Source: Podaxis mareebaensis (Eukaryota; Basidiomycota; Agaricomycetes; Agaricales; Agaricaceae). Taken from it: a stretch of 64,000 nucleotides of DNA. A program made the translations under genes and the position numbers. The notes under the pieces are model-generated. The model worked only from the letters and a program-made list of their open reading frames with translations, searched no databases and was not told the origin of the DNA. The stretch spans positions 1 through 64,000 of the forward strand of contig JAEUWP010000243.1 in NCBI GenBank assembly GCA_018524725.1, in the 5' to 3' direction. The first letter of the stretch is position 1; each line of letters starts with the position of its first letter. Below are positions 20,816 through 32,503 of the stretch, piece after piece.

Positions 20816-21531
20816 CGCGGAGGATCGTATCGTTGAAAGGGAATTGGTTCAAGCACGAAGAGGATTGGGATTTGGGATTACAGACGCTTGGACAATGTGG
20901 ACTCCCTCTCGCTTTTTGACTGTCCTTGGAAAGTTCAGTACATAAACTATCGTAGAGTCAGGATAGGAAACCAAGATCATCGTCTTCATCCTCCCAGCAC
21001 GCTACCACACGCAAACAGCTGCATTCATTCAGATCATCCGCAGGTCGTTATGAAACTGCCAGTGACTGAAACAGGACTAACTTTGTTATCGTCCCGACTT
21101 GCACGAGATGTTTAAGAGATGCTTTCGACATCTGCCACATTAAGCGTTCCTGGCTAAGAATGTGCTGGATGTAGCCAGTTGGACTTTGACGGCCCGGTTT
21201 ATTTCGGCCTCGTCCAGCAGCTACCTGATGCCCGGGTCATACTTTGCCTTTAGGTGATGGTCTAGAGCTTTGCCTGGGCAAGTCGGAAAAACTCTGCGCT
21301 TATTTGCAGTCGAGAAGGCAGAGAGATTTAGACACTCGTGGACAGATCACTGTCTTCGAAAACACCGAAGCTTACACGAGACATATCGTAGACTGGGATC
21401 TCTCACCGTCGTAACACATAGAGGCGCCACCAGAAATACCCTTGAAAGGAAATATTGGCTATTCCGCAGCTATTGAAACACAGACGGATTCCGTACAAAT
21501 ACACAGGTGAACAGCACGTTGGTTGAAAGCT
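20816..21531. other. Intergenic region, F-box promoter
   Basis: About 700 bp between the F-box start and the 3' end of the BLI-3-like gene. Only short unconvincing frames were seen and no RNA gene was recognised. Confidence 0.4.
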
Positions 21532-22717
21532 TTAAGACTGTCCATGGATCTAGATTATGGCGAGTTAAGTGCGCGTTCTCCCTCGGGATCAAATGGAAGA
21601 CAACAACGGTACAGACCTCTTGCGGAGTCAAAGTCCGCAACTCACCGGGGGACGCAACTTCTCCGGTGAGTGCGTTGACACCAATTTCGACGGCACGCAT
21701 GACCTTGCTCCTGGTCGGATACCAGTAACGAATCTCGTCGGGGACAACCTCAATGATGGACACACGGGGGTCGCTTGCATCGCCTTTGTGAGTGCCGTCT
21801 TTGAGGTCTCCAAACCAAGCCGAAGTGCTGGAAACGGACAACCCCCCGCCACGTTAGTTTTCAGACAAGAAAACCAAGTCCGTGACAAAAAAAAAACTCA
21901 CCCAGTCGACCAATACTTCTTAATCATGTCCGGATCGTTAGTGATCTTGGCCTTGCCCGCGATCCTGAGAAGAGGAAGAAAAAGGAAACCCCGCACAATG
22001 ATTAGTATTAATTATTTCCATATCAGTTATCCGCGTTACTACGGCCAGGGAAAAAGGAGGAAAGGGGGGGGGGGGGGGAAGATAATGAAAGGGGCAAATG
22101 AAAAGGGAACTGAATACGTACGAAGCCCAGGCAGTAGTGCTAGGGTTCAAGAATGCAACATTGGCGTTGTCGTCGTTTTTGATCTCGTCAAACTTGTGTG
22201 AAGCGTTGTTGGCGAGGAAGACGAACTTGAGGTCTTTGTCCTCTTTGGCTATATGTTCGCATGTGAATCACGATCCCCGGAGGAGATCGGGGCAGGGTCC
22301 AGTGGGACAGAAGGGGAGAGGGAGGCAAGGATTTGAGTTGGGATCAAGTTACCAAAGTTACCGAGTTATTGGGTGTGTGATAAGAGCGTGGGGTAAGTAC
22401 ATACAGGATGCGGGTGACATTGCCCTGGAATGGATATGACCTTCGGCCGAGCGTGTTGAAAGCATCGCGGTCTGGGTCGAGGATATGATTTCCTTCAAGC
22501 CTGGTGCAGCCCAGAACCCATATGAAAATGAATGCGGCGGTAGAAATGGGATATGGTAAAAACAACGATGAGGAAGTAGATAGAAGGTGATCAGCATGCA
22601 GCCCTCCTTTCCAGGCTGTGCATATAGACTGTTCATCACGAAATTAAGCTCACCATCGATCTTCTCCTTCGTGCCGGCAGTGGTCGCAGAAGCCTGGGAT
22701 GTATAGGGATCGAGCAT
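21532..22717 (-). CDS. BLI-3-like pyridoxamine 5'-phosphate oxidase-fold protein
   Basis: About six exons on the minus strand. It starts MLDPYTSQASATTAGTKEKI. After a 150-nt intron, GLKEIISSTQTAMLSTRSAE and GHIHSRAMSP form the first strand of an FMN-binding split barrel. Then come FVFLANNASHKFDEIKND, NPSTTAWAS, IAGKAKITNDPDMIKKYWS, TSAWFGDLKDGTHKGDASDP and the C-terminal EIRYWYPTRSKV with GEVASPGELRTLTPQE. This is the order seen in fungal BLI-3 (blue-light-inducible) and general-stress protein 26 homologues, which bind flavin; their substrate is not established. The last intron is an inference: splicing after PQE gives the short tail IHGQS at 21532, while reading through would end at 21470. 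One intron carries a 15-bp G run. Confidence 0.85.
22064..22078. repeat. Poly-G run of 15
   Basis: Fifteen G (C on the coding strand) lie inside an intron of the BLI-3-like gene, forming part of a long polypyrimidine tract on the transcribed strand. Length polymorphism or sequencing error is likely here. Confidence 0.85.
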
Positions 22718-23601
22718 GTTGTGCTGTGTCCTGAGGAAGGTTCAACGATTTGGGGTTATGGTGGTGGAAGTGTCGAGGCGACAAAGTAGAGGAGGATAAA
22801 ATGCCCAAAGCAGAGGCTATATAGGAGAGTGGAACGACTGACGTCGGCTGGTGGGGAATTGACGTCAGTATGGATGGAGAGTCGGGATTTTCTTTTGATT
22901 TTGAGGTTTGAAGAAGTTTTGCAACGGACAATAAAGTTTCATCGTCTGTAGATGCCAGGACACCACGCGCTTCGCGGAGTGCGAATTGTAAAGAAGCACT
23001 GCTAAAGGCCAGTTCATTTTGGGCGAGTATGCGTTGTTCGAGTTGAATCGTCTATAAATAGCATCAACTTGGCATCAACGCCTGGCTTCCATGTGCGCAA
23101 TGACCGAGGCAAAGCCTGCCGAAGACCAGACTCGAAAACTGGCATGATGGCAAGGCGGTCGCAATAAAACATTCGTTAAGTTGCCGATTCATAATGCATA
23201 AGAGCTTGCCTGGGGATTTTCCTGGTTAGCGTCGGGAATAGTGACAAGCCAGGAAAGTCGCTTACCATACGGGTTGGACTGGTCCGAAACCCGAGGACAA
23301 CCATTTTTGTGCATCCGTGAAGGTTTGGCGGAGATTCAACACACGAGGTTGTGAGAATCAAAGAGAAAATGAATAATATATAAAGGAGGTATTAAGGCTG
23401 TATACGACAACATGTCTCGTGAATCTATCCAGTCCGGCGAACGAGTGAGTGGTGGAAGGGGGTGCAATGTGCTATACACCGTCATTAAATGTGAGGTTTT
23501 CGTGCGGGGCCATAAGACCATAGGGCAAAGTAGTAGGACCATATTGGCGGGTGGCAGGAGGCAATATGCGATAAGGTGTATGATAAACATATGCGAAACG
23601 T
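22718..23601. other. Intergenic region upstream of BLI-3-like gene
   Basis: About 880 bp between the BLI-3-like start and the TIM17 stop, both on the minus strand. No gene is recognised. The sequence should contain the promoter of the former and the 3' UTR of the latter. Confidence 0.4.
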
Positions 23602-24302
23602 CTACTGGGATCCCGGTACTGATGATGATGGCTGTTGTGGTGTCATGCCTGCAGGTACTGAAAGTGGTGTAAGGATTTTGCAGGGGTCCAGTGGTTCGTC
23701 GGGACTTACGTGGTGCCATCTGTGGTCGGTTGCCCTCGCTGAAAACCCGAGAAATAAGGACACCGACACCCTCGAAGACGCCTAGTAGGATACCACAGGC
23801 AATGGCTGAGCCGAGTGCTGATTTGGGACCACCTGGAAAGAAGTAAATATAAAGCGCTGGGGGCAAGGACGGGGAACAGCTCACTTCGTGCCGCCAAGCA
23901 ACCACCAGTCAAGAAGCCCGAGAGGATTGCATTCCACGCGTCCTCCTTTTGCCGCCAGCCTTTGATAGCACAGTCGAACGTCGAGAACATTCCACCCCAT
24001 ACACCGAAGTTTCCGCCGGTCACGGGAGCCCGCGCTTTTATGGATGAGACGGCGCCGACAAGGCGTTCGCCCTGGAGAAGTTGTGAGGAAACGACACGCC
24101 AAGGTGATGGGACAGACATACTCGAGGCGAATTCCTGGCGCCCTTGATGCCATACCAAATGCCACCACCGACGGCACCCATAGAGAAAGCACCACCAAAG
24201 TCGTTGAGGACAACCCAGGGGCTGAAAGAGGGGTGAACAAAGGAATGAAGGGGGTGAAGTAAAGACGTACCATGGGTCACGGGTGTGGTCTGCATGGGCC
24301 AT
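23602..24302 (-). CDS. tim17: TIM17, mitochondrial inner-membrane translocase subunit
   Basis: Five exons on the minus strand encode about 165 aa. Exon 1 ([10 protein letters not shown]) joins [16 protein letters not shown], the hallmark N-terminus of Tim17, across a 49-nt intron. It continues [78 protein letters not shown] and a last TM helix [19 protein letters not shown], before a Pro/Gln-rich matrix-side tail ending PSSSVPGSQ. Four hydrophobic segments carry GxxxG motifs. Tim17 is the gating core of the TIM23 presequence translocase. The start lies 192 bp from the start of the divergent zinc-finger gene. Confidence 0.95.
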
Positions 24303-24375
24303 GACGAGGGATAGTCTAGTCGGGTGGTATGTGCGGGGAGAGTCGAGTTGGTGAAACTTTTTTGTGGAAGAGGGG

Positions 24376-24395
24376 CACGTGTGTTTTGTCACGTG
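24376..24395. promoter_or_regulatory. Twin CACGTG elements in a bidirectional promoter
   Basis: Perfect palindromes CACGTG lie at 24376-24381 and 24390-24395, 14 bp apart, in the 192-bp space between the TIM17 and CDCA7-type gene starts. CACGTG is the E-box bound by Cbf1-type bHLH factors, which in fungi regulate respiratory and sulphur genes. Control of both genes is an inference from position. Confidence 0.6.
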
Positions 24396-24494
24396 TATGT
24401 TAACGCGAGATCTACGGTTGTTTGATGAGCAAATGTGTTTTTGGGTGAGACTGGTGGCGGAGTCGGGAGTTGTGATCTGGATGCATCTCATGCG

Positions 24495-27400
24495 ATGAGC
24501 TCGTCTGCATCGCTTTCTTCAGACGTTCTTCACCCTCCGCGTTCGACCCTGGCCACACGCACCACCAATCTCTCCTTGCCCTCCTCCCCGCCCACCTCTC
24601 CGCCCATCCACGTGCCACTCTTCTCCTCCAAGGAAAACACCCTCGTCCCTTTGTTCTCTATGGCAAACCAACCACAGCCCCCCTCCCTCAAGCGCAAGCT
24701 CACCGACCCCGATGATCCCGCGCCCGCCGTCCCAAAGAAACCCAGAAACAATGTCCCCTCCGTCACAATCACCCTTAAGCCCCCGAAGCACAAGCCTTTC
24801 GCGTCTGCCCCAATTCCCATGCCCAATGCCTGTCCAGACTACCCCAATGGCTTCATATACTGTCACCAGTGCAGCAAAAAGCGTGATGTCACAGACGCCA
24901 TCCAGTGTACCTTTCTCGAGCTCCACCAAAGCTCAAGGGACAAGGACAAGGACAAGGAAAAGGAAAAGGAAAAGGAAAAGGAAAAGGAAAAGGACAAGGA
25001 AAAGGACAAGGACAGAGAAAAGGGAAAGGAGAAAGACAAGGAGAAGCCCCCACGCGAGCGCCGTTGTGTCGCCAAGTTCTGCAAGTTCTGCCTCAAGAAT
25101 CGCTACGACCAGGAATTCGATGACGTCGTCAACCGTGCTCGGAGTCAGAAAAAGGAACCTGGCCACATTGACTCTGCAGGCTACATCTACAAGTGCGCCA
25201 TCCTGCCCTCTCTTCCGCGTCAAACTCATAGCATCCCAGGTGCCCCAAGTGCTGTGACATATGCAACTGTCCCAGGTGCCGCAAGTCCAAAGGCCTCGAG
25301 CCCATGGGGTCCGTCCCTTTCCTTTCTGTCTCCTCCCATCATTGTCCTCATCGCCTCAAAACAGGAGCGCGGGAACAATCCGCAGACCTCCCCCTGAACC
25401 GGCTCCCAAACCCTCCGCCGCAGAAAAGAACAAGGACCGCAAATCGAAGGCAAAGGGCTCCTCCGACTCTGCCTCCACCACCAAAGGCAAGGCTGCAAAG
25501 AAACCCAAGGCCAAGCCCCTCCCCATCGTCAAATGGACCTCGATACCCGTCAACCTCTCATTAGAAGACGCCGAAGCTCGCTTCAATATCCGCGAGTTCG
25601 TTTTGCGTTTCGCTGACCTCTTCGAGCCCAGCCTACCCAAAGCTAATCTAGAAGAGCTCGAAGAAATTGGTGGTGGAAGACACCAAGGCCGTGATGAAGA
25701 CGGAGAAATGGCCAGTTGGGTCAGCGAATTCTGTGTCAAATCCCTCCTCGTTGGACTCCTCAACCTACTCGCCAAAGAACTCCAAGGTTCTCTCGCAAAC
25801 GTACGTATCTACATACACTCGGCATTCGGTTCCACCACTCTCCCTATTGTCCCTGACGAAATGTATTTACCTTTCCACTACAGGCAATCAAGTCAGCCGT
25901 CAAAGAGATTCGTAACCTCGGCGTCAACCTAAACAAAATCTGGCCCGTGCTCGCTTCCCTCCGTGACGTCTCATTAGCAGATGACTATGCTCTCAACCTC
26001 CCCCCTCCCACCCTCCCTGGTTCAGCAACCCCGTTCAGCTTCACGTTCCCTGATCCTCTACCTCCTCCCACGACACACGATATCCGTGCCATGCGGAGTA
26101 CACGGAATAACGACACCAACGACGGGCTCCATATCGCGTATTCGGCGCAAATGGTGCCCGTGATCAATGCCTTGATCGAGGATGTGTTGTTAACCGGTGC
26201 GGTGAGAGAGGAGATTGAAGCCGGTGTGAGGGAGGGAAAGGAGGCGGTTAAAGATCAAAGAGAGGCAGTGAAGAGGGAAGCGGAGAGATGGGAACAAGTG
26301 AGGAAGACCATGGAGACGCATGTCAAGGCCAAAGCTCAGATCCTCGAGGTACGTCTCAGTCTCACTTGATTGAACCCAACACTTGGTTGAAACTGATTTC
26401 AACTGATGCCTCAGAACCGCGCGAAACGCGAATATCACAAACATAAACTCATCTCACTCGACAATTCCCTCAAAGTCCTTCTCCCCAAATACGCACCGCG
26501 CCTTACACCTCTCGGAACCGACGCCGACGACCGCGTGTATTGGATCCTCTCCCCCGGCGTCTCAGAACGCGAAGCTGCTCAGGAGTTCATACATTCCTGC
26601 TCGAGTGATGAGAAGCATATGCAAGGGAGGAGAAGCAATAAAAGGAACGTGGTTAAGAAGGCTAAAGTGTTAGCAGGTGAAGAGGAAAGGGCTGAGATGC
26701 GATCGTGGAGCTGGTTTGTCGCTGTATGGGGGAGGAAACCGGAAGACGCTGCGGGAGCCTCGGGGAGTAAAGCGGTAAAGGCTAAAGAGAAGGAACGAGA
26801 GGCAGTCAAGTTGAAGATTAAAGTGCGACCCAAGGCAAAGATGGAGATGAATGCGCAGTCGAAGACGAAGCGGAGAAGTTTGAGTGGGGAGGATATGGAT
26901 GTTGATGATGAGTCGAGGTCTCAAGATGACGATGAGGATCGGGGGGATGACGATGAGGATGAAGAGATGGGTAGTGCTTCGGATCATTCCTCGGCCTCCG
27001 GACCCGTTTCCGACGAGGAGGATGACAGCAGTGATAATGACTCGGAAAACGAGGCCGAATCCTCTGACAAGGAAACGAACAACCAGAAGGTAGAAGATGA
27101 AGACAAAGAGAGATGGTGGGGTTTCTACGACCCTCTCGAAATCTTCAAACTCTCCGACTGGATCGCTATCAAAGCAGGGCTAGATGACGACTCTGGTAAC
27201 CCGGCCAACACCAACACCACTTCCACGCTAGCCCCCAATTCCGTCAAAGACAGAGATAGAGACGACCAAGACTCTTGCGTTTCATCATCCACAACCACAC
27301 TCAACGGTACGGGTACCACAACACCCACTGTCAACGGGAACGGGGCCCATACGAATGGAAACATGGGAAAGAAGAGCCGCGATACGAGCGTCACTGTCGT

Positions 27401-27671
27401 TGCCGACTCTACCGACTCCTCTTCCGTACCCAGTCGCCCACTTCCGGTGAACAGTCACAAATCCCAATTGAAGAACCTCGTAGATGAGTTGAGGACATTT
27501 GCGGGGTTGTTGGAGTGGAGGTGTAGAGAGGACAAGTATGAGGTTGTTCTGAGGGATTTGAGTGCTGCGGCTGGTGGTGCGAGTGTGAGTGCGAATGATG
27601 GTGGGAAGGGGAAGGAGAGGGAGAGCACGGGTGGGTCTGTCTCTGCGAGTAGTTTTTATGGGACGCGGTGA
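24495..27671 (+). CDS. CDCA7-type zf-4CXXC_R1 protein with WHIM region
   Basis: About six exons give a protein of roughly 950 aa. A Ser/Pro-rich N-terminus leads to a zinc finger: [10 protein letters not shown], an IQC, then [18 protein letters not shown] and, after splicing, [20 protein letters not shown]. This is the CHQC...CxxCLxxRY...CPxCxxICNCSxCR plan of CDCA7-family zf-4CXXC_R1 domains. Between the second and third cysteine groups lies a long Lys/Glu/Asp tract coded by a hexanucleotide repeat. The middle contains [18 protein letters not shown], like a DDT helix, and later [20 protein letters not shown], a WHIM2-type motif. Acidic and Ser-rich tracts follow. CDCA7 proteins recruit the HELLS/LSH remodeller to methylated or heterochromatic DNA, and WHIM regions bind ISWI-class factors, so a nuclear chromatin role is inferred. 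The start could also be at 24435 or 24660. Confidence 0.8.
24940..25035 (+). repeat. Lysine-coding hexanucleotide microsatellite
   Basis: Tandem AAGGAC / AAGGAA hexamers, about 16 units, are translated as Lys-Asp and Lys-Glu dipeptides. The repeat lies within the zinc-finger region of the CDCA7-type gene and keeps the frame because the unit is 6 bp. Confidence 0.85.
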
Positions 27672-28352
27672 GACGTTGGATGTGGATGCTTAGAGCTTCG
27701 AAGGACCCACATTCGTCCGCGGAGGACTTTTTTTTTCTTTGGTCCGGTTATGATTCCAATTGTTGCGTTCCCCCCTTGATTATGGTCTATTATGGAGGCC
27801 ACTTCCCCAACTTTGTATCCCCCCCTTTCCCCCCCCCGCCCCCCTCGCCCGATTCTGCGCTAATACCTGGGGCTTGCAGTTCCCTTCTTGTATCTTACCG
27901 CTTTCTCTTTCTCGTCATGAACAGTCAAGGCCACCTATCCAATTTCTTCGCGTTGTTTTCCTCCATTTATAATCGTACATAATTACGCACCAACATACAG
28001 ATACATTTTCCCCGTACATAGATATTACGGTTACTGGATCCCCATTTTGATCCCATTTTGATCTTCAACTATGACTACTTTTCTGTCCGGCGTATTTCTT
28101 TCCCTCTCGTTTGAATATGCTAAATCGCTCCTAAGTTGGTTGATCCTAACTTAGTACCACCCTCCTTGTTCCTCTTGGTTTGCCGATTTGACATCTCTAA
28201 GTTCCTGTATATATTATTATCGTCTTTTCGAATGTGGTGTTCGAGATATGGAGTGCTTCCCGATCTTCCAAGCGCTCAATGGAATGAAACTCAAAAAGTC
28301 GAAGCGAAAATCAATAAAAGAGTGTCCATATACAATACGATAAACAGACAGT
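27672..28352. other. Convergent 3' intergenic region
   Basis: About 680 bp between the stops of two convergent genes. It holds T- and C-rich tracts at 27728-27850 and short frames only. No gene is recognised. Confidence 0.45.
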
Positions 28353-29147
28353 TCAAAACTTGGCCTCCAGGAGACGTTTGCCAGCAACAAAGGTGGCGAC
28401 GAACGAGAGCACTGCGCAGAGAATTAGTCACCTAACTATTACCTGTGGCGTATCGAATATACTCACAGAAGTTGCTAACAAAACCTTCTCTACCACCCCA
28501 CGACGCTCTCTGTAACGAACCATAAGCTCCTGAGCGAAGCGCAGCCCAGATTATCACATACCTTGATGGGATCGCCGCTCACGTAGCCCAACGTATATGG
28601 AATGCGACAGACGGCCCAGAATGTGCAAACACCGGCGGCGAAAAGGGGATATCGAAGGCCTGTTATCGCGGTGCTGTTGAGCAGAATGCCTAGTCAGTTT
28701 GTATTGTTTGCAAAACACAATATTAAGTGTACCTCAGGACGATAAGAGGAAGACTTTCCACGGTGTTTTGGTGTGCGCCTACAACCCCGTTTTAGTCGGA
28801 ATCAAAGAGGTGTACAACGGATACTTACGCTGTGCACAGTTGAAAATGTGGGCCTCTGGGTTAGCTTCTACTTGAGCCTTATCCGCATAGGCTGAAGAAG
28901 GCCATATGAGAAACAAAACTACAGAGAGTGAACGGGGGCCGAATCGTACTCTGAGGATAGGGGAGCTTTATACGCCGCCTGTATCGTGCAACCAGGAATA
29001 CCTGGCCCCAGGCGACGAGGGCCGGTAGTGACAGTGAAGCGACAACATAATGGTAACTGCATCAGGACGAAGGGGTCAACTATATTCACTCAACAGATAT
29101 GTAACAGAGAAAACCTACTCGTCGGGAATGGTGAAGGTAGCTGGCAT
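28353..29147 (-). CDS. MAPEG family, microsomal glutathione S-transferase 3-like
   Basis: Seven short exons on the minus strand encode about 150 aa. The start at 29147 gives MPATFTIPDDYHYVVASLSL, followed by a first TM helix PALVAWGQVFLVARYRRR. After a short loop come NPEAHIFNCAQRAHQNTVES and LPLIVLSTAITGLRYPLFAA. FNCAQRAHQNTxE is the glutathione-binding signature of MGST3/LTC4-synthase proteins. Then a third helix leads to RIPYTLGYVSGDPIK, and a fourth helix ends in GKRLLEAKF. The intron before TAITGL must use the acceptor ...CTCAACAG; an upstream TAG would break the frame. Members conjugate glutathione or reduce lipid peroxides in the ER membrane. Confidence 0.9.
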
Positions 29148-29781
29148 GGCGGAATTGAATTCGAATTTGAAGTGAGCGTTGAGGATGAGAAGCGGTATGC
29201 AGGATTGGGAGGGGTGTTGCAGTGGATGTGTATATATAGCAGAGTTACCAACAGCATTTGAACGGGATCAGGACGCGTCTCTCTACGGCCATCAAACGCA
29301 TCACGACCTTTGAATTCGCCCCTGGATAGAATCAACAAGCGGCCTTTGATCAGTCAGCAGCTGCAAGTTGGAAGAATAATAGCTGCGTAAGCAAGTGATG
29401 GTTAACAAGCAACTATGAGGACAAGCCCGCAATACCCGGGCAAATTGCTCATTCTCGGATGCCCCATAGCCCTGACTGATGGCCAATAATGGCACAGATG
29501 AGGACTTTAATACCCTTGAACAATGCTCTGCATGAGAAGAAGTATTGGCCATCGGTGTTTATCCATTAGAATTCAGCCCTCACCGTGGAACTGGGGTCCG
29601 GCATAGACATGCAAATTGCGGCTGCAAGTACACGTCACCGGACGTCACCTCATGGAGTGTTCCCAAGAATTGAGAAAGCTGATCCAGTCCCCGGGAATCG
29701 GAGCTCAATACCCAAGAATCGGAAATGCGGATCCAACGGACTATGGGTCTATGTAGTAACAGATTCAGGGATTGGCACCTT
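29148..29781. other. Intergenic region
   Basis: About 630 bp between the MAPEG promoter side and the SWS1-type stop. No gene or RNA is recognised. Confidence 0.4.
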
Positions 29782-30372
29782 CTATTCCGTGAGGGGAAAT
29801 TGTCGCATATAAAGAGCGGCAAGGTCATCAGGTTGCATTTCACGCTCAATGCATGTTGACGTATGGTTTGCAAGGCGAGTGGCAAGAATATGTTTGCACT
29901 ATGACTTTGTATTAGCATATGGATAGGACGAATGTGAGCTTGGATGACGGACCATGATGTGATTCTTCTGGTGGAGGACATAGTGTGCGAAAGCAGGACA
30001 ACTACAGAAGTATGGATACCCTGTGGAGCTGACGTCGAGAAGGACAAGGTATGTCCCGTTTGACCCTATAACTTCGTATTCGCTGTGTCCCCAGCCTGTA
30101 GTATACTTGAGGACTACGAGCGGGGGGTCATTAACAGCTATCACCGAGTGGAGCTCCCTCACCGTTTCCGCGATCTATCAAGTCCAGCGCACCTATAATT
30201 GTTTGTTCTGGAAATATATGCTGAAGCCGATACAGATCATCATCAGTGACTATTAAACGCTTGCTAAGTGAATGGCATTGGTTGGAGGGTATTGTGACTG
30301 ACGATCTTGGGCGTTAACCGAATCGATCACGGCGTTCGCAATCTTCAATGTTGCGAGGAGAGAGCTCGTCAT
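29782..30372 (-). CDS. sws1: SWIM-domain protein, SWS1/ZSWIM7-like
   Basis: Minus-strand gene of about 152 aa in four exons. After MTSSLLATLKIANAVIDSVN comes FPEQTIIGALDLIDRGNV, matching the ALDLVDR block of human SWS1. Then EYEVIGSNGTYLVLL leads to the zinc-binding SWIM motif YPYFCSCPAFAHYVLHQKNH, completed as MCKHILATRLA only after a 50-nt intron is removed. The CxC...CxH ligands are all present. SWS1 with its Shu partners promotes Rad51 filament formation in homologous recombination. The start lies 241 bp from the TRM11 start on the other strand, so the two share a divergent promoter. Confidence 0.85.
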
Positions 30373-30613
30373 CTTCTGCAAGTCTAAAGGTGATAATATC
30401 AATATGAACAAGTAATATCAAACCTGGAAGCTTTGGAAGCAAGAGCTTCAAACATTCAGTCAAACATTCAGTCAATGCGGCTGAATACTAAGCATTAAGA
30501 ACATTAACTAGTGACCTCACATACTATTTGTACCTGCCTCGCCAAATAACGGCATTACCCGAGATCTCAACGATCACTTGGAAAACAATCCTTGGAACGC
30601 TGACTTGATTACC

Positions 30614-32503
30614 ATGAGAGCCCGTTATCTCATAGCCTTTGCTCAATCTCACAGCGACTTCAGACTTCCTGAACTGCAATCAATATCCGAACTTCATGGC
30701 TTCCAGGTCCACTTACCGAAGGATCCTGACACATCAAGACCGTTCATGGTCGTGGAACTCGAAGAAGAGGAACACGCATTTATTTTGGCAAAGAGATGTA
30801 TTCTGATCAAGTGATGCGACTTCCGGATCTGTTTAGAGGATTATACTCATTCCGCCACCAAAGGTCAATATATGAGTTCTATGCGCAAGGACCCACATAT
30901 GATGAAGTTCACGAAATGAACCGCTCAAACAAGCACCTCTGGGAGAAATATATCCCAGACACGTCGTTCAAATTTACTGTCACCGGATTCAATCACACGA
31001 TACCCCAACGAAGACAACGCGACGTGATTGAAAGCTTTTCATATATGGATTTCCGAGGTAAGATAGATATGAAGAACCCTGAAATCACTATGGCTTGCTT
31101 CGAAGAATGTAGGTTGAACGTACCACCTCTTATGAAGTCTGTCTAACCGTTTGTTGTTACTGTAGACGAAAGCCGACCGGCTCCCGCCAATGGTCCCCCA
31201 CGCAAACGGTGTGAAGACGACGGCCGGTTTAGGGAGGTTTTCTTTGGGAGGTTGGTGCGTCCTCGCTCATCTGAGATGGTGATAACCAAGTCTCATCACG
31301 TATCATAGATAGCGGAAGGCACTGCCCGACAACTTATTGGCGTCTTTGACGTGAAGAAGCGTGTCTACTTCGGGAATACCAGCATGGAGGCCGAGATATC
31401 TTTGCTTATGGCTAACCAGACTCTGGTGGGCGCTTTCACTCTCAGTGATTAACGAGGGTCTTAGACACGCTCCAGGCTTCCCCTGGCAGATGGATATATG
31501 ACCCTTTCATGGGCACAGGAAGTATGGCGTATGTAAGATCCCGAACAGTTTGATCTTAATTTGCCGGATTCATTGTACCCAACAGCCAACAGCACATTTC
31601 GGTGCCGCAGTATTTGGTTCCGATATAGATGGAAGGCAGATGAGAGGGAAAGGTTTGTCATCCTTGACACGAAACCAACACCAAGAGTTTTATAATCCCC
31701 GGTTCTATTAGGAAAGCCACCAGGCGTTATTCGCGCTGCTACTCAGTACGGCGTCGCATCTCAAGTTATCGACCTATGTACATTCGACGTGACAAATAAT
31801 CCATGGAGATGTGGGGAACTGTTCGACGCTATTGTCACAGACCCACCGTGTAAACGACATTCATCGTATGTGGTTTCGATGTACTAACTGCCGCTAGATG
31901 GTGTCCGTGCGGGAGCGAAACGTCTTGGTCGCAAAAAGGAGCTTTCGGAAGAGAAGAAGGTGCTCTATCTCCAACATTCACAGAGTCCCAGACCGTATGG
32001 ATTCCACCGCCGTCCCCTACATGCTATTGATTGAATCTCGCAGCGACGATCAACCGTATATCCCACCGACCAAGCCGTATGAACTCTCAAATCTAGCCGC
32101 TGATCTAGTTCTTCTTGCACGGTATCTACTGAAACCAAGGGGGCGGCTCGTATTTTTCCTGCCAACAGTCACAGACGAATATCAGGAAGTGGATATTCAC
32201 ACCATGATGTGCGAAGGGATGGAAGTCGTCGCGAACTCATTCCAAGATTTCGGATCATGGGGGCGGCGCGTGAGTTAGCAGACTCAAACCTGGGTCACGA
32301 CTCACCAATCACTAATCTCTGTGCAGCTCATCACCATTCGCAAAACCACAACTCAAAAATATCCCCCTCCGACATTTCAACCTCTTGTGGAAGAAGCGGA
32401 AGGCATACACGTTCCTGCACATAGGGACTTCAGAGAGAAATACTTCCAAGGTTTCAACAAAGAGCAGAGTGGCGGTGACCTCCCAGGTGGTGCATCAACC
32501 TAA
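30614..32503 (+). CDS. trm11: TRM11, tRNA (guanine10-N2)-methyltransferase
   Basis: About ten exons, all of which splice in frame. The start MRARYLIAFAQSHSDFRLPE matches the Trm11 N-terminus (a Met 12 codons upstream is less likely). It continues RCILIKSIYEFYAQGPTYDE and a THUMP-like domain with SYMDFRGKIDMKNPEITMAC. The methyltransferase part has RVYFGNTSMEAEISLLMANQ, WIYDPFMGTGSMAY as the SAM-binding DPFMGTGS motif, GSDIDGRQMRGK and the catalytic DAIVTDPPYGVRAGAKRLGR. With Trm112 it makes m2G at position 10 of many tRNAs in the cytoplasm. No frame breaks were seen. Confidence 0.94.

Noticed and set aside
24863..25257. Several overlapping long frames over the lysine repeat
   Set aside because: A hexanucleotide repeat is open in all frames; only the plus frame joins the cysteine motifs.
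28681..28725. CTAG at 28691-28694 as the acceptor of the MAPEG intron
   Set aside because: It would put the following exon out of frame; the next AG (CTCAACAG) restores LPLIVLSTAITGL.
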